Assembly (NCBI GenBank): GCA_017456105.1
Contig: JAFTKA010000002.1
Coordinates: 1-64,000 of the forward strand
From: Oscillospiraceae bacterium
GTDB lineage: Bacteria > Bacillota_A > Clostridia > Oscillospirales > Oscillospiraceae
DNA: 64,000 bases
Reading direction: 5' to 3'
How positions within the stretch are numbered: position 1 is the stretch's first letter; each line of letters begins with the position of its first letter. A program made the position numbers and the translations under genes. Under the pieces are notes generated by a model that saw only the letters and a program-made list of their open reading frames with translations, was not told where the DNA came from and did no database searches. Below are positions 58,425 through 64,000 of the stretch, piece by piece.

Positions 58425-60902
58425 ATGCCTAAGAGTTTGTATGTGGATCCTGCCAAAGTCCGTGAGGCCGGCAAGGTTACCTTCAACGAAATCCCTGTAA
58501 ACCAGTACAACAAGACCGTTGCCGACGAGCTGAAGTCCGGTAACTTCACAAAGGAAGACCTGATCCGGATCTTCCGGGACATGACCGTGCTCCGTGAGTT
58601 CGAGACCATGCTGGACCTGATCAAGACCCAGGGCGGCTACAACGGCATCGACCACACCTATCCCGGCCCTGCTCACCTGTCCATCGGTCAGGAGTCTGCC
58701 TGTGTCGGTCAGGCCTACCTGCTGGACGAGAATGACTTCTCCTTCGGCAGCCACCGCAGCCACTCCGAGATCCTGGCTAAGGCTCTTTCCACCATCAACA
58801 AGATGAGCGACGAGCAGCTGATGAACGTGATGGAGAACTTCCTGGACGGCAAGTGCCTGAAGGCAACCCGTAAGTTCGCCGATACGGAGAACGTAAAGGA
58901 GCTGGCTATCCGCTTTATCCTGTACGGCACACTGTCCGAGATCTTCGCCCGCGAGACCGGCTTCCATATGGGCATGGGCGGTTCTATGCACGCCTTCTTC
59001 CTGCCCTTCGGCATCTACCCCAACAACGCCATCGTTGGCGGTTCTGCCACCATCTCCACCGGTGCTGCCCTTTATAAGAAGGTCAATGACAAGAAGGGTA
59101 TCTGCGTCTGCAATATCGGTGATGCTTCCATGGCCCGTGGCCCTGTTTGGGAGGCTATGAACTTCTCCGCTATGGATCAGTATAAGACTCTGTGGGAGTC
59201 CCACACTGACGGCATGCCCATTCTGTACAATGTATTCAACAACTCCTACGGCATGGGCGACCAGACCCGCGGTGAGACCATGGGCCAGGGCTGCATGTCC
59301 CGGATCCCCTCCGGTATCAGCCCCACCCAGTTCCACGCTGAGACCGTTGACGGCTTCAATCCTCTGGCAGTGATCGATGCTATGCGTCGTAAGCTGGAGC
59401 TGCTGCGTAACGGCGAAGGCCCCGTTCTGCTGGAGACCCTGACCTACCGTTTCTGCGGCCACTCTCCCTCCGACCAGGGTGCATACCGTGCCAAGGAAGA
59501 GGTCGAGGCATGGCGTGTATATGACCCCATCGTTACTTATCCTGCCGCTCTGATCGAGGCCGGTGTTATGACTCAGGAAGAGGTTGACGCTATTCTGGCC
59601 GAGACCAAGGCTCGTATGACCATGATCTGCAAGGCTGCTGCCGACGTAGAGATCAGCCCCTACTGCGATTTCAAGAAGGACCCCGCCACCGTGGAGCGTC
59701 TGATGTACTCCAACCAGAAGGTCAAGGCATTCGACGACCGCAAGCCCGAGGTTACCATTGAGAACCTGAACGATGTTCCCGCCTACAAGAAGCTGAAGGA
59801 GAAGTCCCGTACTCCCATCGGTCCCGACGGCAAGCCTGTTTCCAAGATGAAGCTGTTTAACCTCCGCGATGCTTTGTCTGAGGTTATCTACGACCGCTTC
59901 TACGAGGATCCCACCCTGATCGCTTACGGCGAAGACTGCCGCGACTGGGGCGGTGCATTCGCTGTTTACCGTGGCATGATGGACGCTCTGCCTCACTGCC
60001 GTATCTTCAACTCTCCTCTGGCTGAGGGCTCCATCGTTGGTACTGCTGTGGGTTACGCTCTGTCCGGCGGCCGTGCTCTGGTTGAGCTGATGTACGCTGA
60101 CTTCATCGGCTGTGCCGGCGACGAGATCTTCAATCAGATGTCCAAGTGGCAGTCCATGTCTGCCGGCATTCTGAAGATGCCCGTTGTTCTGCGTGTTTCC
60201 GTTGGCTCCAAGTACGGTGCTCAGCACTCTCAGGACTGGACCGCACTGTGTGCTCATATCCCCGGCCTGAAGGTCTGCTTCCCCGCAACTCCCTGGGAAG
60301 CCAAGGGTCTGATGGAGTCTGCCCTGATGGGTACCGACCCCGTTGTCTTCTTCGAATCTCAGAGAATCTACGACGTGGGCGAGCAGTTCCACGAGGGCGG
60401 CGTACCTGCCGAGCGTTATGAGATCGAGTTTGGCGATACCAACAAGGTCCGCGACGGTAAGGACGTAACCATTCTGACCATCGGTGCTGTTCTGTACCGT
60501 GCTGTTGAGGCTGCCAAGACCCTCAGCGAGAAGTACGGCATGGAAGCCGACATCATCAACATTCACTCTCTGGTACCCCTGGATTACACCAAGATCGTGG
60601 AGTCCGTCAGAAAGACCGGCCGGGTAGTGCTGGTATCCGACGCCTGTGCAAGAGGCTCCTTCATGAACGACGTAGCCCGGAACATCACCGAGCTGTGCTT
60701 CGACGACCTGGACGCACCTCCCGTAGTTGTGGGTGCTAAGAACTGGATCACTCCTCCCTACGAGTTTGACGAGTTCTTCTTCCCCCAGGCAAGCTGGATC
60801 ATCGACGCCATCAACGACAAGCTGGTTCCTCTGAACGGCCACGTTTCCGAGACCGGCTGCACCGAGGCAGAGGCAATTCGCCGGGCCAAGGAAGGCGTAT
60901 AA
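58425..60902 (+). CDS. Fused E1 alpha-beta 2-oxoacid dehydrogenase
   Basis: An 825-residue TPP enzyme. Residues 1-440 are E1 alpha (GQESACVGQAYLL, SHRSHSEILA, GMGGSMHAFF, and the TPP motif CNIGDASMARGPVWEAMNF...NNSYGMG); E1 beta runs from about 475 (MKLFNLRDALSEVIYD, GEDCRDWGGAF, PLAEGSIVGTAVGYAL, GSKYGAQHSQDW). In most bacteria alpha and beta are separate genes. In the TPP motif GDA replaces the common GDG. AAGGAGG precedes ATG 58425. The substrate is not known. Confidence 0.93.
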   Translation: MPKSLYVDPAKVREAGKVTFNEIPVNQYNKTVADELKSGNFTKEDLIRIFRDMTVLREFETMLDLIKTQGGYNGIDHTYPGPAHLSIGQESACVGQAYLLDENDFSFGSHRSHSEILAKALSTINKMSDEQLMNVMENFLDGKCLKATRKFADTENVKELAIRFILYGTLSEIFARETGFHMGMGGSMHAFFLPFGIYPNNAIVGGSATISTGAALYKKVNDKKGICVCNIGDASMARGPVWEAMNFSAMDQYKTLWESHTDGMPILYNVFNNSYGMGDQTRGETMGQGCMSRIPSGISPTQFHAETVDGFNPLAVIDAMRRKLELLRNGEGPVLLETLTYRFCGHSPSDQGAYRAKEEVEAWRVYDPIVTYPAALIEAGVMTQEEVDAILAETKARMTMICKAAADVEISPYCDFKKDPATVERLMYSNQKVKAFDDRKPEVTIENLNDVPAYKKLKEKSRTPIGPDGKPVSKMKLFNLRDALSEVIYDRFYEDPTLIAYGEDCRDWGGAFAVYRGMMDALPHCRIFNSPLAEGSIVGTAVGYALSGGRALVELMYADFIGCAGDEIFNQMSKWQSMSAGILKMPVVLRVSVGSKYGAQHSQDWTALCAHIPGLKVCFPATPWEAKGLMESALMGTDPVVFFESQRIYDVGEQFHEGGVPAERYEIEFGDTNKVRDGKDVTILTIGAVLYRAVEAAKTLSEKYGMEADIINIHSLVPLDYTKIVESVRKTGRVVLVSDACARGSFMNDVARNITELCFDDLDAPPVVVGAKNWITPPYEFDEFFFPQASWIIDAINDKLVPLNGHVSETGCTEAEAIRRAKEGV

Positions 60903-60905
60903 TCC

Positions 60906-61550
60906 ATGAAGATCCAACGGGTTGCGGGTGCAGGGGTCCTTCTGGAGCTTGACGGAGTCAGGCTGTTGCTGGACGGCTTCTGCAACGGAGAAGGCCCTTA
61001 TGTGGGAACACCTGAGCATTTGGCGGAAAGCCTGCTTTCCGATCCTCCGCACATACTGGCCTTTACCCATATCCACGCCGACCATTTTTCCGGCCCGTTG
61101 GCAGAACAGTATTGCAAACAGACACTCCGGCCCATTCTTGGGCCGGAGAATCTGCCTTGTAAGGCTCTCTGCCACGGAATAGCGGTGGGGCAGGTGAGTA
61201 TCCGGCCTGTGAAAAGCCGCCATATTGGAAAAGAGTATCAGCACGTTCCCCATTATAGCTATGAGATCCGGGGCAGCAGAAATATATGGTTCATGGGCGA
61301 CGCAACGCCTGCCCAGTGGCACGGCCTGCAGGAACACGCAGACGTGATCATTGCCCCCTTTGCCTACGCCCTGTCGGATTCTGCCTGGAAAATGACCTGT
61401 GCATTGGCAGATCAGGTGGTGCTGGTGCATATGCCTCTGCAGGAGAACGATCCGGATTCTCTGTGGCCCCAGGTAGAGGCGGTAACGGAAAAGCATTGCC
61501 GGTCAAAACTGCTGATCCCCGAACTGGAAGAAATCATAGAACTGCCGTAA
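60906..61550 (+). CDS. UlaG-like metallo-beta-lactamase-fold hydrolase
   Basis: A 214-residue metallo-hydrolase. The metal motif is HIHADH (55-60), followed by further ligands near the SRHIGKE and FMGDATPAQW segments. It lacks a signal peptide. It is the last gene of the dehydrogenase operon, three bases after E1, and a terminator hairpin overlaps its stop. UlaG relatives open lactones; here it might hydrolyse a lactone or thioester linked to the E1/E2 reaction, but that is a guess. Confidence 0.83.
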   Translation: MKIQRVAGAGVLLELDGVRLLLDGFCNGEGPYVGTPEHLAESLLSDPPHILAFTHIHADHFSGPLAEQYCKQTLRPILGPENLPCKALCHGIAVGQVSIRPVKSRHIGKEYQHVPHYSYEIRGSRNIWFMGDATPAQWHGLQEHADVIIAPFAYALSDSAWKMTCALADQVVLVHMPLQENDPDSLWPQVEAVTEKHCRSKLLIPELEEIIELP

Positions 61551-61573
61551 CAAGCGTTGCGGCAGTTTTTTAT
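61540..61573 (+). terminator. Terminator of the dehydrogenase operon
   Basis: AACTGCCG and CGGCAGTT pair around a 12-nt loop containing the stop codon, followed by TTTTAT. Confidence 0.85.
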
Positions 61574-61632
61574 GGGAAACAATAGAAAAAGATAAAAAAA
61601 TAATAGAAAAAGACAAATGATAAAAATTACAG

Positions 61633-61661
61633 TTGACAATGCTCTTTTTCGGTGTTAAAAT
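61633..61661 (+). promoter_or_regulatory. nagB promoter
   Basis: TTGACA (61633-61638), a 17-bp spacer and TAAAAT (61656-61661). Confidence 0.85.
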
Positions 61662-61693
61662 ACCTGTGAAATCTTTTTTTGGAGGCGATCATC

Positions 61694-62425
61694 ATGATCC
61701 ATACAAAAATTATCGTTGTAAAAAACCCCGATGAAATGGGCGTTAAGGCTGCCGATGTGTTCGAGTCCATGATCCAGAGCAAGCCCGCCTGTGTGATCGG
61801 CCTGGCTACCGGCTCTACTCCGCTGCCCCTGTACCGGGAGCTGATCAAGCGTGAGAAGGAGGGCAAGATCGACTTTTCCAAGGTTCGCTCCGCCAACCTG
61901 GACGAGTATAAGGGTCTGGCTCCCGACCATGAGCAGAGCTACCGTAAGTTCATGCAGGATAACCTGTTCGACCACATCTCCATCAAGCCCGAGAACACCA
62001 TCGTTCCCGACGGTTTGGCAACCGATGTGCAGGCTATGTGCCAGGCATACGAGGATAAGATCGAGGAGTGGGGCGGTGTAGACCTGCAGCTGCTGGGCAT
62101 CGGCCACGACGGCCATATCGGCTTCAATGAGCCCGAGGATACCTTCCCCGGCATGACCCACGAGGTCAAGCTCACCGAAATGACCATCGACGCCAACAAG
62201 CGTTTCTTCGACTCCATCGACGATGTACCCAGATCTGCACTGACCATGGGTATCGGCACCATTATGGCTGCCAAGAAGATCATTATGGTGGTAACCGGTG
62301 CTGATAAGAAGGAGATCCTCCGGAAGACCTTCTGGGGTCCCGTGGATCCTCAGGTGCCTGCATCCATTCTGCAGTTCCACCCGGACGTAACGCTGGTCTG
62401 CGACGAAGCAGCTTATCCCCTGTAA
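61694..62425 (+). CDS. nagB: Glucosamine-6-phosphate deaminase
   Basis: A 243-residue enzyme that converts glucosamine-6-phosphate to fructose-6-phosphate and ammonia in amino-sugar catabolism. GLATGSTPLPLYRELI, NLDEYKGLAPDHEQSY, GIGHDGHIGFNEPED (catalytic Asp, His, Glu) and a late TMGIGTIMAAKKIIMVVTG are NagB features. ATG 61694 follows GGAGGCG. Monocistronic; nagA is not present. Confidence 0.96.
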   Translation: MIHTKIIVVKNPDEMGVKAADVFESMIQSKPACVIGLATGSTPLPLYRELIKREKEGKIDFSKVRSANLDEYKGLAPDHEQSYRKFMQDNLFDHISIKPENTIVPDGLATDVQAMCQAYEDKIEEWGGVDLQLLGIGHDGHIGFNEPEDTFPGMTHEVKLTEMTIDANKRFFDSIDDVPRSALTMGIGTIMAAKKIIMVVTGADKKEILRKTFWGPVDPQVPASILQFHPDVTLVCDEAAYPL

Positions 62426-62444
62426 TAGCATAAATGTACGATTA

Positions 62445-62472
62445 GCCGCTGTCCCACGGACAGCGGCTTTTT
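62445..62472 (+). terminator. nagB terminator
   Basis: GCCGCTGTCC and GGACAGCGGC pair around CAC, followed by TTTTT. Confidence 0.92.
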
Positions 62473-62529
62473 CGCGAACTGCACAAAAACCAAGTGGTAA
62501 TTTTATGCACAATGCACCATCGAATCCGA

Positions 62530-62558
62530 TTGACAGAAAATCGATTTAGCATTATACT
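62530..62558 (+). promoter_or_regulatory. Promoter of the sugar-kinase gene
   Basis: TTGACA (62530-62535), a 17-bp spacer and TATACT (62553-62558). Confidence 0.88.
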
Positions 62559-62593
62559 ATGAATGTAAAGAATTGCAAGCACTTACAGGCATA

Positions 62594-62640
62594 AACATTC
62601 TGTTGATTTGCCGTCAAGGCAGGCAGACAGAATGTTTTTT
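62594..62640 (+). terminator. Leader terminator (attenuator candidate) before kdgK
   Basis: AACATTCTGT and ACAGAATGTT close a hairpin with an inner GCC/GGC stem and are followed by TTTT. It lies between the promoter and the ribosome site, so it should regulate, not end, the kinase transcript. Confidence 0.7.
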
Positions 62641-62679
62641 ATTTTGTAGTGCGAAACCATAAAAATGGAGGAATTACCT

Positions 62680-63705
62680 ATGAAAGTTCTTACCTTTGGC
62701 GAGATCATGCTGCGGCTGAAAGCCCCCGGACAGGAGCGTTTTTTCCAGAGCCCTGTGCTGGAAGCCACCTTTGGCGGCGGTGAGGCAAACGTAGCCGTAT
62801 CCCTGGCCAACTACGGCATGGAGGCTGAGTTTCTGACCGTTCTGCCCAAGAACGACATTGCCGAGGCCTGTATCCGGGAGCTGCGTTACTTCGGTGTGGA
62901 TACGAAAAAAATCGTCCGCGGTGAGGGCCGTGTAGGCATTTACTATCTGGAAGCCGGTGCCAACCAGCTGCCCAGCAAGGTGGTCTACGACCGTGCATAT
63001 TCCTCCATCGCTCTGGCAAAGCCCGGCGACATCGACTGGGACAAGGCCTTCCAGGGCGTGGACTGGATGCACATCACCGGCATCACCCCCGCTATTTCCG
63101 AAAGTGCCATGGAGCTGAGCCTGGAGTCCGTGAAGGAAGCCAAGAAGCGGGACATTACCGTCTCCTGCGACTTGAACTACCGCAAGAACCTGTGGAAGTA
63201 CGGCAAGAAGGCCGCCGAGGTCATGCGTGAGCTGGCCAATTATGTGGACGTAGCCATCGCCAACGAGGAAGATGTCCAGAAGTCCCTGGAGATCACCGTT
63301 GACGTAAACGTGGAGTCCGGCGTGCTGGACAGGGAAAAGTACCGTGCCCTGGGCGATAAGGTGCTGGAGACCTATCCCAATATGAAGTGCATTGCCATCA
63401 CCCTGCGGGAAAGCCACTCTGCTGACCATAACGGTTGGGCTGCCTGCCTCAATGATCGCAAGAACTTCTATGTTTCCAAGAAATACGAAATTAAGGACAT
63501 CGTGGACCGGGTTGGCGGCGGCGACAGCTTTGCCGGCGGCTTGATCTACGGCCTGAACAATTATGAAGATGCCCAGCAGGGTCTGGAGTTTGCGGTAGCC
63601 GCCTCCTGCCTGAAGCATTCTGTTTTGGGCGACTTCAACCGCGTGAGCGTATCCGATGTTGAAAAGCTCATGGGCGGCGACGGCACCGGCCGGGTACAGA
63701 GATAA
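62680..63705 (+). CDS. kdgK: PfkB-family 2-keto-3-deoxygluconate-type kinase
   Basis: A 341-residue sugar kinase. [17 protein letters not shown] and [14 protein letters not shown] at the N-terminus and the catalytic [13 protein letters not shown] (anion hole and base Asp) match KDG kinases. It would phosphorylate KDG from uronate breakdown and so connects with the uxaC operon 14 kb away, but an aldolase for KDPG is not in the window. ATG 62680 follows TGGAGG. The next gene starts on its stop (TAATG). Fructokinase or another PfkB sugar kinase is an alternative. Confidence 0.85.
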   Translation: MKVLTFGEIMLRLKAPGQERFFQSPVLEATFGGGEANVAVSLANYGMEAEFLTVLPKNDIAEACIRELRYFGVDTKKIVRGEGRVGIYYLEAGANQLPSKVVYDRAYSSIALAKPGDIDWDKAFQGVDWMHITGITPAISESAMELSLESVKEAKKRDITVSCDLNYRKNLWKYGKKAAEVMRELANYVDVAIANEEDVQKSLEITVDVNVESGVLDREKYRALGDKVLETYPNMKCIAITLRESHSADHNGWAACLNDRKNFYVSKKYEIKDIVDRVGGGDSFAGGLIYGLNNYEDAQQGLEFAVAASCLKHSVLGDFNRVSVSDVEKLMGGDGTGRVQR

Positions 63706-64000
63706 TGCCTGTTTTGGAAGCCGAGGCCTCCGAGCAGCGAACCTTTATCGAGGAGTCCGTGCCTTTTGAACTGCTTTTTGTCAGCTCATTGCAGGAGAAG
63801 GACTTTGTTTCCCACCTGCACGAGCAGACGGAATTGCAGTATGTGCTCTCCGGCCGGGTGGATATGGAGCTGAACGGAGAACGGGTGTGGGCCTTGCCCG
63901 GAGACCTGCTGGTGGTGAACGCCGGTGTGGCTCACCGGGAGTTTTCCGACGGCACACCCACGGAAAAGCTGGTGCTGACTTTGGAAACAGAGCCTCTGTA
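63705..64000 (+). CDS. Cupin-domain protein, probably AraC-type regulator, cut by window end
   Basis: It opens at ATG 63705 on the kdgK stop (TAATG) and stays open to the window end, 98 codons. The visible part is a cupin sensor: SHLHEQTELQYVLSGRVDM and LPGDLLVVNAGVAHREFS. Together with the position next to a sugar kinase this suggests the N-terminal domain of an AraC-family regulator; no HTH is in view yet. Nothing else can be said about its length. Confidence 0.75.
   Translation, partial: MPVLEAEASEQRTFIEESVPFELLFVSSLQEKDFVSHLHEQTELQYVLSGRVDMELNGERVWALPGDLLVVNAGVAHREFSDGTPTEKLVLTLETEPL

Noticed and set aside
57882..61496. Open frame of about 1,200 codons on the minus strand opposite E3, E1 and the hydrolase
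   Set aside because: It mirrors strongly supported genes, has no ribosome site or family motif, and long antisense frames are expected from biased codons in GC-rich genes.

Overview
The window looks like chromosomal DNA of an anaerobic, spore-lineage Gram-positive bacterium, most likely a gut clostridium of the Oscillospiraceae/Ruminococcaceae type. Pointers are a Spo0A gene, a T-box leader on a tRNA synthetase, TPP and preQ1 riboswitches, an ECF-type thiamine transporter, an SLH surface protein, a Firmicutes-style eut order and GC-rich codon use. Family and species are inferred, not proven. I see no rRNA, CRISPR array or intact prophage.

Layout. 1-1.1 kb: tRNA-Met and tRNA-Glu, then a hairpin-rich stretch with pieces of the tRNA-Glu 3' end and a small divergent regulator pair. 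1.1-23.4 kb: mostly housekeeping genes (spo0A, pepF, an M18 peptidase, an MsmX/MalK-type ATPase behind a structured leader, an SLH protein, a vitamin B6 kinase, TPP-controlled thiT, murI, mnmG, trmB, a CsoR repressor, hemW, lepA, rpoD, T-box-controlled metG). 23.7-34.1 kb: a twelve-gene ethanolamine-utilisation microcompartment operon on the minus strand (eutG-A-B-C-L-E-M-T-pduL-unknown-N-H), with a small inverted-repeat element between eutE and eutM. 34.3-37.0 kb: an amino-acid ABC transporter operon ending in a YerC/TrpR-like regulator. 37-43 kb: an ABC-F ATPase, a GIY-YIG nuclease gene between inverted repeats, argS, a Nudix hydrolase, a lipid kinase and a preQ1-controlled queT. 43-52 kb: a hexuronate/glycoside cluster (GHL6-like hydrolase, GH4 enzyme, AraC regulator, uxaC, SDR, DapA-like aldolase, YhcH, one unknown). 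52-61.6 kb: dus, lplA, then a DeoR-type regulator heading a 2-oxoacid dehydrogenase operon (E2 with three lipoyl domains, E3, fused E1 alpha-beta, metallo-hydrolase). 61.6-64 kb: nagB, a KDG-type sugar kinase behind a terminator-bearing leader, and the start of an AraC/cupin gene cut by the window end.

How it fits together. Ethanolamine would be split by EutBC inside a shell (EutL, EutM, EutN) to acetaldehyde, then handled by EutE, PduL and EutG; EutT makes the cofactor, EutA reactivates the lyase and EutH imports substrate. The 43-51 kb genes suggest release and isomerisation of a hexuronate. LplA beside a lipoyl-dependent dehydrogenase suggests lipoate scavenging for E2.

The most unusual items are the GIY-YIG gene bounded by inverted REP-like hairpins with a nuclease-free doublet of the same repeat elsewhere in the window, the inverted-repeat element that supplies the eutE stop codon, the structured RNA leader of the MsmX-type gene, the hairpin array beside tRNA-Glu, and the DeoR-controlled dehydrogenase operon of unknown substrate.
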